NCBI GenBank assembly: GCA_008671135.1
Contig: RQAP01000031.1
Coordinates: 1 to 64,000, forward strand
Length of the DNA: 64,000 nucleotides
Source: Collinsella aerofaciens
GTDB lineage: Bacteria > Actinomycetota > Coriobacteriia > Coriobacteriales > Coriobacteriaceae
Reading direction: 5' to 3'
The translations under genes were made by a program, and so were the position numbers. The notes under the pieces were generated by a model. That model was given only the letters and a program-made list of their open reading frames with translations. It was not told where the DNA came from and searched no databases. Every line of letters starts with the position of its first letter. Positions within the stretch are counted from its first letter, which is position 1. Of the stretch, positions 1 through 9,474 are shown in pieces.

Positions 1-2
1 AT

Positions 3-52
3 GGGGCGGTTCCCCATATTATTGATGACGTCGACAGGCGGGGTGGTTCCCC
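3..52 (+). promoter_or_regulatory. Duplicated GGGG-N5-CCCC palindrome upstream of mraZ
   Basis: Two near-identical 13-mers, GGGGCGGTTCCCC at 3-15 and GGGGTGGTTCCCC at 40-52, lie 37 bp apart directly upstream of mraZ. Each is a short inverted repeat. MraZ is known to autoregulate the dcw promoter by binding tandem G-rich repeats, so these may be MraZ operators, but the spacing and palindromic form differ from the direct repeats described in E. coli. The role is inferred from position. Confidence 0.4.
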
Positions 53-90
53 GCGTACGTGCCATCTGAGTAACCGAGGGGAGGGCGCAC

Positions 91-525
91 ATGGGAATGA
101 CTGGTGCATACGAGCGCAATCTCGATGCAAAAGGTCGTCTGTCCCTGCCTGCACCCCTTCGCGAGGAGCTTGGAGAGCACGTTCGCGTGTTCAAAGCCCT
201 GGATGTCGATGCTCTGTACGTGTTCTCTGCCGAGGCCTTCGATAAGTGGGTCGAAGGACTCTTCGCGGGTCGTGAGGGCCACGAGGGTTTTAACCCGCGT
301 GACATTAATGACCAGAAGCTCATGAGGGCGATCAACAAGCGCACCACGTCGATGGACGTGGACAGCGCCGGTCGTATCGGTCTTTCCGAGTCTCTCCGCA
401 AGCAGGCGAACCTCGACCGCGAGGTCACGGTTGTGGGCAACTACGACCACCTTGAGGTTTGGGATCGCGCCGCGGCCGATGAGGACGATGACGATGAGGC
501 CCTGCTGGACCTCTTCTTCTCGTAA
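91..525 (+). CDS. mraZ: Transcriptional regulator MraZ
   Basis: DNA-binding protein of the AbrB-like MraZ family, first gene of the dcw cluster and normally its autoregulator. The 144-residue product has the two expected half-domains, each with a D-x-x-G-R signature (DAKGR at about 12-16, DSAGR at about 91-95), and ends in an acidic tail rich in Asp/Glu. A purine-rich ribosome site (gaggggaggg) precedes the ATG. It is followed after about 35 bp by rsmH, the canonical order. Confidence 0.95.
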   Translation: MGMTGAYERNLDAKGRLSLPAPLREELGEHVRVFKALDVDALYVFSAEAFDKWVEGLFAGREGHEGFNPRDINDQKLMRAINKRTTSMDVDSAGRIGLSESLRKQANLDREVTVVGNYDHLEVWDRAAADEDDDDEALLDLFFS

Positions 526-560
526 GGGCAAGGCACGGGTAACGGATGGAGCGTGGGATC

Positions 561-1511
561 TTGACACAAGAATATCGGCATGAACCTGTCATGCTCGGCG
601 AAGTGCTTGAGTCGCTGCGGCTAAAGAGCGGCTCCGTTGTCTGCGATTGCACCCTTGGCGGTGCCGGCCATTCGGTAAAGATGGCCGCGCAGGTGGGGGA
701 GACGGGCCTTTTGCTCGGCGTCGATCAGGACGACATGGCCCTCGAGGCCGCTGGCGCCCGTCTGGACCGCGAGGTTCCCGGCGTTCCGCACCGGCTGCTG
801 AAGGGCAACTTCGGCGACTTGGACGAGCTGCTTTGCTCGGCCGAGGTGCCCGGGGTCGATGGCTTCCTGTTCGATTTGGGCGTTTCGTCGCCGCAACTCG
901 ATATCCCTGGCAGGGGCTTTTCGTATAACGAGGACGCCCCATTGGACATGCGGATGGATCCGGGTAATAACACCTTAAACGCAGCTGAGGTCATCAACAC
1001 CTATAACGAACACGACCTCGCCCGGATTCTACGCGTCTACGGCGAAGAGAAGTTCGCCTCGCAGATCGCGCGCGAGATCGTGCGCCGCCGCGAGCAAGAA
1101 CCGATCGAAACCACCGGCCAATTTGTCGAGATCATCAAGGCGGGTATCCCGGCTGCCGCTCGTCGGCATGGTGGACACCCGGCCAAGAAAAGTTTCCAGG
1201 CCATTCGCATCGAGGTCAATCACGAGCTCGATGTGCTCGAACGAGGGCTTGATGCCGCCACCAGGTGGCTCAACCCGGGCGGACGTATCTGCGTCATCTC
1301 GTATCACTCGCTCGAGGACCGTATCGTAAAGAACCACTTTAAGGAGATGAGCCAGGGGTGCACGTGTCCGCCGGAGATTCCGGTGTGCGTGTGCGGCAAC
1401 GTGCCGATACTCAAGGTCATCACCCGCAAACCCCTGGTTGCCCAGCCTGATGAGGTTGAGCGCAACCCTCGGGCGAGATCAGCCAAAATCCGCGTGGCGC
1501 AGCGTCTGTAG
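561..1511 (+). CDS. rsmH: 16S rRNA (cytosine(1402)-N(4))-methyltransferase RsmH
   Basis: SAM-dependent methyltransferase that N4-methylates C1402 in the 16S rRNA P site. The start YRHEPVMLGEVL, the SAM-binding segment DCTLGGAGHS and the C-terminal SYHSLEDRIVK motif are diagnostic. I prefer the TTG at 561 (protein begins M-TQEYRHEP), because GGAG lies 9 nt upstream; an in-frame ATG at 546 has no good ribosome site and would add five residues. Four cysteines in a CTCPPEIPVCVCG segment near the C-terminus resemble a metal-binding insert. About 316 aa, normal for the family. Confidence 0.95.
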   Translation: MTQEYRHEPVMLGEVLESLRLKSGSVVCDCTLGGAGHSVKMAAQVGETGLLLGVDQDDMALEAAGARLDREVPGVPHRLLKGNFGDLDELLCSAEVPGVDGFLFDLGVSSPQLDIPGRGFSYNEDAPLDMRMDPGNNTLNAAEVINTYNEHDLARILRVYGEEKFASQIAREIVRRREQEPIETTGQFVEIIKAGIPAAARRHGGHPAKKSFQAIRIEVNHELDVLERGLDAATRWLNPGGRICVISYHSLEDRIVKNHFKEMSQGCTCPPEIPVCVCGNVPILKVITRKPLVAQPDEVERNPRARSAKIRVAQRL

Positions 1512-1601
1512 GCGCGACCGCGCGATATTGGACCTCCCGCTCGCACCATAAACGAAGCTTAAACACACTACCAACGTACTCGGGATGGGAGGCGGCATAT
1601 C

Positions 1602-2072
1602 ATGGGCTACAACACTTCAAGCGCAGCACTCGCCTATGATATGAACGCCATGCCCGCCTATCGTGAGACGCCGCAGGCCCCCGTTGCTCCCCGTGAGCAG
1701 CGCACGCCGCGCTTTGATGTCTACACGGGCGCGGGCCGTCAGGCAAACCAGGCGGTAAGCCCGGTTTTCATGAGCGTTCTTAAAACGTTTTGCATCATTG
1801 CGGCTATCTTCATGACGATCGGCGTCGCCCGCGTGGCGCTCGCCGGCGTTACGGCCCAGGTGCTCAACAGCAACGCCGAGCTTACCAACACGCTCGAAAA
1901 GGCGACCGATGAGAGCTCCGACCTGGAGGTCATGCATTCGGTCTATGGCGCCGACACGCGCATTCGCGACCTTGCGGGCGCTTATGGCATGGTGGAGCCC
2001 AGCGAGAGCGTTACACTTGACTTTTCGCAGGATGCAGCCGCGGGCGCCAACGCGACCGCGACCGCTCAGTAG
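1602..2072 (+). CDS. ftsL: FtsL-like septum protein
   Basis: Small bitopic division protein in the position always held by ftsL, between rsmH and ftsI. The 156-residue product has a variable cytoplasmic N-terminus of about 55 residues, one membrane segment (about 58-82) and a short external region with heptad-like spacing, followed by a low-complexity Ala/Thr tail. Sequence conservation in FtsL is poor, so the call rests on topology, size and gene order. Ribosome site gggaggcgg precedes the ATG. Confidence 0.75.
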   Translation: MGYNTSSAALAYDMNAMPAYRETPQAPVAPREQRTPRFDVYTGAGRQANQAVSPVFMSVLKTFCIIAAIFMTIGVARVALAGVTAQVLNSNAELTNTLEKATDESSDLEVMHSVYGADTRIRDLAGAYGMVEPSESVTLDFSQDAAAGANATATAQ

Positions 2073-2089
2073 CAAGACGGTAGCTGAGT

Positions 2090-3955
2090 ATGACAAATGA
2101 CTATCGCCGCGGTTCCGATAGGGGCCGCGGTTCTGGACGTCCCTCGTCGCGGGGACGTTCTGGTTATCAAGGAACGGGTCGGCAATCTTACAACGCCGGG
2201 CGGTCCCGTGGCAACGACCCGGCGTCGCGACTTCGCGGCTCGGGCGGCCCTCAAGTGCATAACACCAGGTCGCGCAAGAGTTCGCCGACCGAATGGCTCA
2301 CAGGCACGCCTCTGCCTCGCCGCAAAGCCGTCATGGGATTCATTGGGCTTGGCTTGGGCTTGGGCGTCTTTCGCCTTGCCGACTATCAGGTTGTCGAAGC
2401 CGATAAACTGCGCGAGCGTGCCGATGCGCGCCGCCTGCTTGCGCAGACCCTCTATGCCAAACGCGGCACCATCTACGACCGCAACGGCAACGTGTTGGCG
2501 TCGTCGGTCGAATGTCGCAACATCGCCGTGAACCCGCAGCTTGTCGAGGACGTTGACAAGACGGTGTCGGCGCTGGTCAAGGCAACTGGAATCGATAAAA
2601 AGACCTGCCGCAAGCTCGTTGAGTCCGATGGAACCTGGGTGTATATCAAGCGCCAGGTGGACGAAGACGATGCTGCGACGCTGGAGAAGAAGAACCTGCC
2701 CGGTGTGCTTTTTGAGCAGGCCATGAAGCGCGTATATCCATACGGCAATCTGGCATCGCAGGTGCTGGGTGTAGTGAATGTGGACAACGATGGCTTGACG
2801 GGTCTCGAAAAGCAATACAACAAGCTTCTGACCGGCACGAACGGTTCTCTCGTACGCGAGCGCGCGAGGGACGGCAGCTATATCGCGGGCGGTGCCTATA
2901 AAAAGGTGGCTGCGGTCGACGGCGTTGATATCGTGACGACGCTCGACGTCAATATCCAGCGTGCGGCCGAGGATGCCCTGGCAGAGGCAGTTGAGAAGAC
3001 TAAGGCCAAGAACGGCTCGGCGCTGGTCACCGATCCTACGACAGGCGAGATTTTGGCAGCCTGCTCGTACCCGACCTACGACCAGACCGATCTGGAGAAT
3101 GCCAAGACCGAGGATATGAATCTGCGCCTGGTCACCGACGCCTACGAGCCCGGCTCGGTCTTTAAGACGCTCGTGGCGGGCGCCGGCTTCGACTTGGGCG
3201 TCGTGCGATCGAGTACGTCGTTTGAGGTGCCGGCGAGCATCAAGGTGGGCGACGATACCGTCACCGATGCCGACAAGCGCGACTATGCCATGACCATGGA
3301 TGTGCGCGAGATGATGCGCCGTTCGTCCAACGTGGGCTTTGTCCTGGTGGGGCGCAAGATCGGTGCCGACGACTTTGCCGCCTATGTGGACAAGTGGGGC
3401 ATCGGTCACAGCTCGGGTGTCGATTTTCCGGGAGAGAGCCTGGGTATCGTCAAGGAGCGTGACCAGTATGACGGCGCCACGCTGGGCTCGATGAGCTTTG
3501 GACAGGCACTGTCCGTCTCGCCGATTGAGATCGCACGTGCCGTGGGCGGCATCGCCAACGGCGGCGTGATGATGACACCGCACTTCTATAAGTCCAGCAA
3601 AGGCGACGAGAAGGACTGGGGTGAAGGCGAGCGCGCGATTTCGGAGGACGCCGCATCCCAGGTGACATCGTGCATGCAGACGGTCGTGTCCGAGGGAACG
3701 GGCGTTGGCGGCGCGGTTGACGGCTATGACGTGGCGGGTAAGACCGGTACGGCCGAACGTGCCGACGAGAACGGCGGCTACCTCAAGGAGAACTACATGT
3801 CGTCCTTTATGGGCTTTGCACCGGCACAATCGCCCAAGGTGCTGTGCTATATCACGCTCGACGGAACGCCGAGCGGCTCAGATGCCGCTGCGGTGCCGTT
3901 CCAGTCCATTATGGCCAACGCGCTCGACGTGCTGGGTATCCCGCACACGAAGTAG
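2090..3955 (+). CDS. ftsI: Penicillin-binding protein FtsI/PBP2-type, division transpeptidase
   Basis: Class B penicillin-binding protein that cross-links septal peptidoglycan. The 621-residue protein has a long basic Arg/Gly/Ser-rich cytoplasmic tail (1-75), one membrane anchor (about 80-95), a pedestal region, and a transpeptidase domain with all three active-site motifs: S356-VF-K359, S412-S-N414 and K551-T-G553. It starts 17 bp after ftsL; the ribosome site is weak (ggtag), so translation may be coupled. No PASTA domains are visible. Confidence 0.95.
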   Translation: MTNDYRRGSDRGRGSGRPSSRGRSGYQGTGRQSYNAGRSRGNDPASRLRGSGGPQVHNTRSRKSSPTEWLTGTPLPRRKAVMGFIGLGLGLGVFRLADYQVVEADKLRERADARRLLAQTLYAKRGTIYDRNGNVLASSVECRNIAVNPQLVEDVDKTVSALVKATGIDKKTCRKLVESDGTWVYIKRQVDEDDAATLEKKNLPGVLFEQAMKRVYPYGNLASQVLGVVNVDNDGLTGLEKQYNKLLTGTNGSLVRERARDGSYIAGGAYKKVAAVDGVDIVTTLDVNIQRAAEDALAEAVEKTKAKNGSALVTDPTTGEILAACSYPTYDQTDLENAKTEDMNLRLVTDAYEPGSVFKTLVAGAGFDLGVVRSSTSFEVPASIKVGDDTVTDADKRDYAMTMDVREMMRRSSNVGFVLVGRKIGADDFAAYVDKWGIGHSSGVDFPGESLGIVKERDQYDGATLGSMSFGQALSVSPIEIARAVGGIANGGVMMTPHFYKSSKGDEKDWGEGERAISEDAASQVTSCMQTVVSEGTGVGGAVDGYDVAGKTGTAERADENGGYLKENYMSSFMGFAPAQSPKVLCYITLDGTPSGSDAAAVPFQSIMANALDVLGIPHTK

Positions 3956-4081
3956 GGGGTTACAATCTTTGGGGCGTTGTTTGTTGTCCCATATGAGGGT
4001 GTTCACATGCCCTGCACCACGCATGTGCGGCGCTGGGATACAATACGCCGATAGCATTATTAGGTTTACAGGGGAGCTGCA

Positions 4082-5506
4082 ATGATAGAGATCGCCGTCA
4101 ACAACCTCGCGGCCGCAACAGGGGCCCGAACCGTGACGGGAGAAGCCGATCGGGTATGCCGCGGGTGCGTTATCGACTCGCGCCAGGTCGAGGAAGGGAC
4201 GATTTTCGTCGCCTTTCCCGGTGAAAACGTCGACGGCAATGATTTTGCTTCCCGTGCCGTCCAGTCGGGTGCCGGCGCCGTCGTGATGACGCGTGAGCCC
4301 GAGGCTGAGCTGGTCTCGCTGGCGCAGGACAAGGGGTGCGCCATCCTGCTGACCGATGATCCCGAGGAGTTTCTGCTGCGTTTGGCGCACACGTATCGCC
4401 TGGAGCTTGGCTGCCTGGTCGTTGGCATTACCGGTTCCATCGGCAAGACGACGACCAAGGACGTGCTCGCCGCCGTGCTCGCCAAGCGCTATCGTGTCTG
4501 GGCCACCAAGGGCAATTTCAATAACCTGATCGGCATGCCGCTCACGGTGCTTTCCGCTCCGGCCGATACCGAGGTCCTGGTGCTCGAGATGGGCATGAAC
4601 CATTTCCACGAGATTGAGCGCCTGTCCCAGTCCGCCAATCCCAACCTTGCCATCGTAAGCAAGATTGGTACCTCTCACATCGGCATTTTGGGCAGCCGCG
4701 AGAACATCGCCCGCGCTAAGGCCGAGATTGTCCAGGGTATGTGCGCCGCCGGCGACTTCTTGCCGCTGCTGGTTTTGGGCGGTGAGGACGACTTTACGCC
4801 GTTCATTCGCGATACGTTCGCCCAGCCTGCTGGTATCGATGTGATGCTGGCCGGCGTCTCGGACGATGATGAGGTCCGTGCCCGCGACATTCGTGTTGAT
4901 GACGAGGGACGTCCGGTCTTTACGCTCGATTTTGGCCAGGGTGAGACGATCGATACCATGCTTGCCATCCCCGGCGTGCAGTCCGTTCCTAATGCCGTTA
5001 AGGCCGCCGCGGTTGCCTATCGCTTGGGCGTGACGCCCGAGCAGATCGATGCTGCCTTTAGGGGCCTCACGATCACCGGTCGCCGCCAGGAGATCAAGCG
5101 CGCCAAGAGCGGTGCCCGCGTCATCGACGATTCCTATAACGCCAGTGCCGAATCCATGGCTGCTGGCCTCGATCTACTGTGCTCGCTTTCGTGCACGGGG
5201 TCTCGCATGGCGATCCTGGGCGAGATGGGCGAGATGGGCGATGAGGCTCCTCGCATGCATGAGCTCGTGGGCGCCTATGCGGCCGCCAAGAAGCTCGACA
5301 TGCTGGCGTGCGTGGGTGGTGAGCTGGCCCAGCTTATGGCCGATGCCGCGCGCATGATGGGCATGGACGAGGACCGCATCCAGGTGTTCTCCGATTATCA
5401 GCAGGTGCTCGACCGCATGGGCGGCGCGCTTGAAAAACATGATGTTGTACTGGTCAAGGGTTCCCGCTTTGTTGAGCTCGACCGCTTTGTGGAAGGTGTG
5501 TGCTAG
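4082..5506 (+). CDS. murF: UDP-N-acetylmuramoyl-tripeptide--D-alanyl-D-alanine ligase MurF
   Basis: Cytoplasmic ATP-dependent Mur ligase that adds D-Ala-D-Ala to the UDP-MurNAc-tripeptide. The 474-residue product contains the Mur ligase P-loop GITGSIGKTTTK (about 115-126, Lys122) and a central LEMGMNHFHEI segment typical of MurF. A 126-bp gap separates it from ftsI, the longest gap in the early cluster; murE is not present in this window. Ribosome site gggag precedes the ATG. Confidence 0.95.
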   Translation: MIEIAVNNLAAATGARTVTGEADRVCRGCVIDSRQVEEGTIFVAFPGENVDGNDFASRAVQSGAGAVVMTREPEAELVSLAQDKGCAILLTDDPEEFLLRLAHTYRLELGCLVVGITGSIGKTTTKDVLAAVLAKRYRVWATKGNFNNLIGMPLTVLSAPADTEVLVLEMGMNHFHEIERLSQSANPNLAIVSKIGTSHIGILGSRENIARAKAEIVQGMCAAGDFLPLLVLGGEDDFTPFIRDTFAQPAGIDVMLAGVSDDDEVRARDIRVDDEGRPVFTLDFGQGETIDTMLAIPGVQSVPNAVKAAAVAYRLGVTPEQIDAAFRGLTITGRRQEIKRAKSGARVIDDSYNASAESMAAGLDLLCSLSCTGSRMAILGEMGEMGDEAPRMHELVGAYAAAKKLDMLACVGGELAQLMADAARMMGMDEDRIQVFSDYQQVLDRMGGALEKHDVVLVKGSRFVELDRFVEGVC

Positions 5507-5509
5507 CCC

Positions 5510-6529
5510 ATGTTCGGCAATCCCTCGTATCCAACGTATCAGGCTTTTTTGGGGCTTGGCATCGCCGCTGCCATTGCGCTGCTGCTCATGCCGTGGTGGA
5601 TCAAGCTGCTGAAGGTCGAGGGTATCGGCCAACAGGTCCGAGCCGACGGCCCCAAGCGTCATTTGATTAAACAGGGTACGCCGACCATGGGCGGCGTCAT
5701 CATCCTTGTTGCGATTTCGCTGACCTGCCTGCTGATGGGCAAGCTCACCACCGAGCTCGTGCTCGTGCTGCTCGCCACGCTGGCGACCGGCGTGCTGGGC
5801 CTGATCGACGACCTGACCTCCGTTACGCATGGGCGCTCGCTCGGTCTGACGCCTCATGCCAAGATGATCGGCCTAACCATTATCTGTGTCACCTTTACGG
5901 TACTTGCCGTTAACTGGTGCGGCGTCGCCCCCGAGATTCGTTTTCCCGGCGGCCTGACGATTGACCTTGGCGTGCTTTCGACCACCATCTGCGGCCTTTC
6001 GTTCCCGTGGCTCTACATTGTCTTTTGCTGGCTGATGATCGCCGGTCTTTCTAATGCCGTGAACCTGACCGATGGCCTTGACGGTCTTGCTGGCGGCACC
6101 TCCATGATTGCCATGCTCGCCATGGCTGCCATGGCGTTTTTGCACGGAGACGTGAACCTGTCCATCTTCTGCACCGCGTGTGCCGGTGCCTGCTTGGGCT
6201 TTCTGTGGTTCAACTGCTATCCGGCGAGCATCTTTATGGGCGATACCGGCTCGCTTGCCCTGGGCGCCGCGTTTGCCTGCACGTCCATCATGACCAACAC
6301 CGAGGTCGTCTCCCTCATCATCGGCGGCCTGTTTATCGTTGAGACCCTGTCGGTCATGATTCAGGTTGTCTACTTCCACTTTACGCACAAGCGCGTCTTC
6401 CTTATGGCGCCCATCCATCATCATTTCGAAAAGAAGGGCTGGGCCGAGACCAAGGTCGTCATCCGTTTTTGGATTATCGCTGCGGCCTTTGGTGCCGTTG
6501 GCCTTGCTCTGTTCTTCCAGTTGGGATAG
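5510..6529 (+). CDS. mraY: Phospho-N-acetylmuramoyl-pentapeptide-transferase MraY
   Basis: Integral membrane enzyme that transfers phospho-MurNAc-pentapeptide to undecaprenyl phosphate, forming lipid I. The 339-residue product is strongly hydrophobic with about ten membrane segments, and shows the conserved TPTMGG, DD (GLIDDLTS), NLTDGLDGLAGG and MGDTGSLALG motifs and the C-terminal HHHFEKKGW histidine motif. It starts 3 bp after murF. Confidence 0.97.
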   Translation: MFGNPSYPTYQAFLGLGIAAAIALLLMPWWIKLLKVEGIGQQVRADGPKRHLIKQGTPTMGGVIILVAISLTCLLMGKLTTELVLVLLATLATGVLGLIDDLTSVTHGRSLGLTPHAKMIGLTIICVTFTVLAVNWCGVAPEIRFPGGLTIDLGVLSTTICGLSFPWLYIVFCWLMIAGLSNAVNLTDGLDGLAGGTSMIAMLAMAAMAFLHGDVNLSIFCTACAGACLGFLWFNCYPASIFMGDTGSLALGAAFACTSIMTNTEVVSLIIGGLFIVETLSVMIQVVYFHFTHKRVFLMAPIHHHFEKKGWAETKVVIRFWIIAAAFGAVGLALFFQLG

Positions 6530-6538
6530 TGGTCTTTC

Positions 6539-7945
6539 ATGCCTCTTGCTGATGTCTTTAGCCTGCTCGTTTTGGGTCAGGGCAAATCCGGTCTCGATGT
6601 CGCCCGCTGGGCGCTGGCACATCCCGAGCGCGTAAGCGCCGTTACCGTGTATGGCGGCGGCACCTCTGAGCCCAATGACGCCACGCGTGCGCTCGAGGCT
6701 GCTGGTGCGTCGTTTGTCTATGGGACCGAACAGGTCGAGGGCGCCTATGACGTATGCGTGACGTGCCCGGGCATCTCGGAGTTCTCGGGCTTCTTTAAGG
6801 CCGGGCGCAATCATGCCGCCCAGATTATGGGCGAGCCCGAGTTTGCCTATCGTCTGTCGCCCGATAACTGGATTGCCATCACGGGCACCAACGGCAAGAC
6901 GACCACCACGTCGCTGACGGATTATCTGCTCAAGGCTGCCGGCGAGGCCAGCGTTGCTGTCGGCAACATCGGCGAGCCGCCGGTCAACGAGATTGACGGC
7001 CGAGCCCACAACGAGTGGTTTGTGGCTGAGCTCTCGAGCTATCAGATTGCTACGACCACCGAGCTCCACCCCCGCGTGGCGGTTCTGCTCAACATCACTC
7101 CCGACCACTTGGGCTGGCATAAGAGCCATAAGAACTATGCGCTTGCCAAGGTCAAACTGTTTGACAATATGGTCGATGACGATCTGGTGGTTGTCGACGT
7201 CGAAGACGCCGGCATTCACGAGTTCGATGAGTACATCTACACGCCGGGTCGTCGCATCTGCAAGGTTGCCTTTGACGAGCCTGAGGGCGAGGATGCCGCC
7301 TTTGTGCGCGATGGCAAGATGATCGTGCGTCTGAAAGGCATCGAGACCCCGCTCATCGCTACATCCGAGCTCAAGATCTCGGGCCATCACAATGTTATCA
7401 ATGCCCTGTGCGCTGCCACGGCTGCCTTGGCGGTCGGTGCCGATGTTGATGGTGTCTGCCGCGGTCTTGCCTCGTTCCAGCCGCTCGAGCACCGCGTGGA
7501 GCCGTGTGGCGAGATTGACGGCGTGCGCTACGTCAACGATTCCAAGGCGACTAACACCGATGCGGTCGAGAAGGCGCTGACGGCATTTCCCGATGACGAC
7601 GTGATCTTGCTGCTCGGCGGCCACGATAAGGGCACGCCGCTCACGGACTTCGCGCGCGTCGTTATGGACAACGTGCGCTCGGTCGTCTGCTTTGGCGATG
7701 CGCGCGAGCGCTTCACCGCCGCTATGGACGAGGCCGATGTCGATGGCGATGTGGATATCGCTCAGGCGGATGATCTGCGCGACGCCGTGGACGTTGCCCG
7801 TTCGCTTTCGAGTCGTGGTGACGTGATCTTACTTTCTCCTGCCTGCTCTTCGTTCGATGAGTTCTCGGGCTATGAGGAGCGCGGCCGCGTGTTTAAGGAC
7901 TACGTGGCTCAGCTTGCCGCTACAGCGAAATCACAAATGGAATAG
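6539..7945 (+). CDS. murD: UDP-N-acetylmuramoylalanine--D-glutamate ligase MurD
   Basis: Cytoplasmic ligase that adds D-Glu to UDP-MurNAc-L-Ala. The 468-residue protein has an N-terminal nucleotide-binding fold (LVLGQGKSGLDVARWA), the ATP P-loop GTNGKTTTTS, the central HLGWHKS motif and the C-terminal LLLGGHDKG motif found in MurD. It follows mraY by 9 bp and precedes ftsW by 8 bp. Confidence 0.96.
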   Translation: MPLADVFSLLVLGQGKSGLDVARWALAHPERVSAVTVYGGGTSEPNDATRALEAAGASFVYGTEQVEGAYDVCVTCPGISEFSGFFKAGRNHAAQIMGEPEFAYRLSPDNWIAITGTNGKTTTTSLTDYLLKAAGEASVAVGNIGEPPVNEIDGRAHNEWFVAELSSYQIATTTELHPRVAVLLNITPDHLGWHKSHKNYALAKVKLFDNMVDDDLVVVDVEDAGIHEFDEYIYTPGRRICKVAFDEPEGEDAAFVRDGKMIVRLKGIETPLIATSELKISGHHNVINALCAATAALAVGADVDGVCRGLASFQPLEHRVEPCGEIDGVRYVNDSKATNTDAVEKALTAFPDDDVILLLGGHDKGTPLTDFARVVMDNVRSVVCFGDARERFTAAMDEADVDGDVDIAQADDLRDAVDVARSLSSRGDVILLSPACSSFDEFSGYEERGRVFKDYVAQLAATAKSQME

Positions 7946-7953
7946 GGGTTGCG

Positions 7954-9474
7954 GTGAGAGAGGAGAGCCCCCGACAAGGTATGAGGAGGCCCGACTCGGA
8001 CCGTGCTTCCTCACGTCGCATCACACCGCGTTCCAGCCGCGGCGGGCAGTCGTTTAGCGAACGCTATATTGCCGGCGTTCCCGCCCGTATCATGCGCCCC
8101 CGTTTGATATTCATGGCCTGCCTGTTTACCTTGGTATGCTTTGGCCTGCTGATGGTGTACTCGGCGTCTTCGGTCGAGGCGCTGCACGAGAATGGCTCGG
8201 CGACGTTTTTTCTGGGTCGACAGGCCGCGTTTGCCGTGGTCGGTGTTCTAGCGCTGATTGCCATCGTGCGCGTTTTGCCGGACAGCTGGTTTGGGGAGGA
8301 TGTGCTCAGGATCTTCCTTATCGGCATGATAGGGCTACTGCTTCTGGTGTTCTTGGTGGGCAGCGGCAGCCGTGGCGCCACGCGCTGGCTCAACATCGCC
8401 GGTATTCAGTTCCAGCCTTCCGAGTTTTTAAAGCCATTTGCCATTGCGTATTCGGCCATCATGCTTGATCGCTTCTTTTCGCCCGGTGGCAACATCAACG
8501 AATTCCTTCGCAAGATGGGCATCTACCTGGGCATTTCGCTCTTTCTGATCTTTATCCAGCCCGATTTCGGTACTGTCCTGATCATCCTGTTGACCCTCAT
8601 GTGCATGGCGTTGTTTGCGGGTCTCGACCCCAGATTTATCATCGGCGTGCTAATCTTCGGCATTCTCGTGATCGTGATTGCGCTTGTCGCAGAGCCGTAC
8701 CGTATGGTGCGCATTCAGGTTGCCTTGAACCCTTGGGCCGACGAGTATGGTGACGGCTATCAGGCCACGCTTGCCATCATGGCCTTTGCCTCGGGCGGTC
8801 TGTTCGGCCGTGGCATCGGCAACTCAACCATGAAGTACTCGTATCTTCCCGAGGCGCACAATGACTACATCCTGGCCATCATTGGCGAGGAAGTCGGTTT
8901 TGTCGGAACCGTGCTGTTCTTCTTGGTGTTTGCGATGCTGATCTACTCGGCGTTTCGCATTGCCGAGCAGGCGACCGATCGTCGGGGCGCGCTTATGGCG
9001 TCTGGCTCCGCGGTCATTCTCGCGGTGCAGTTTTTGATTAACGCGCTGGGCATCCTCAACGTGTTTCCCATGACGGGCAAACCGTTGCCGTTTATTAGCT
9101 ACGGCGGTTCGTCGATTATCGTGTCGCTTATGCTCGCCGGTCTGATCCTGCGCGTTTCGTATGAGAGCGCCCGTCGCGATGAGTACGACCGTCGCCGCGA
9201 GAGCTTTGCCGTTATGGACGAGAGCACCGCTGGCGTGGCCCATGTGCGCGGTGAACGACCTTCGCGTAGCGGCTTTACCGTTCTTGATGGTTCTCCATCC
9301 GAGCCGGCAGCTCGTCCACGCCCGCGAATGGCTCCGCAAGGTCGTCCTCAGCGCCCCAGCCCTCGCAACGCGGGCGGCGGATATAATCGAATCGATTTGA
9401 ACTCGGACCCGTCGGCGCGTCTGCGCACCGACGACCAGGGACCGCGTGTACGAAGGGACTACCATGACCGATAA
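7954..9474 (+). CDS. ftsW: SEDS peptidoglycan glycosyltransferase FtsW
   Basis: Division-specific SEDS-family polymerase that makes septal glycan strands from lipid II with FtsI. The 506-residue product has a basic N-terminal tail, about ten membrane segments and the conserved GSGSRGATRW and NDYILAIIGEE segments, and PLPFISYGGSS near the C-terminal end of the core. A hydrophilic Arg/Pro-rich cytoplasmic tail of about 100 residues follows. A GTG start at 7954 is chosen because AGGGG is 5 nt upstream; the next in-frame ATG (7981) has a poorly spaced site. Confidence 0.95.
   Translation: MREESPRQGMRRPDSDRASSRRITPRSSRGGQSFSERYIAGVPARIMRPRLIFMACLFTLVCFGLLMVYSASSVEALHENGSATFFLGRQAAFAVVGVLALIAIVRVLPDSWFGEDVLRIFLIGMIGLLLLVFLVGSGSRGATRWLNIAGIQFQPSEFLKPFAIAYSAIMLDRFFSPGGNINEFLRKMGIYLGISLFLIFIQPDFGTVLIILLTLMCMALFAGLDPRFIIGVLIFGILVIVIALVAEPYRMVRIQVALNPWADEYGDGYQATLAIMAFASGGLFGRGIGNSTMKYSYLPEAHNDYILAIIGEEVGFVGTVLFFLVFAMLIYSAFRIAEQATDRRGALMASGSAVILAVQFLINALGILNVFPMTGKPLPFISYGGSSIIVSLMLAGLILRVSYESARRDEYDRRRESFAVMDESTAGVAHVRGERPSRSGFTVLDGSPSEPAARPRPRMAPQGRPQRPSPRNAGGGYNRIDLNSDPSARLRTDDQGPRVRRDYHDR

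Noticed and set aside
2066..3829. Long minus-strand reading frame opposite ftsI
   Set aside because: Typical high-GC shadow frame; ftsI on plus has all catalytic motifs.
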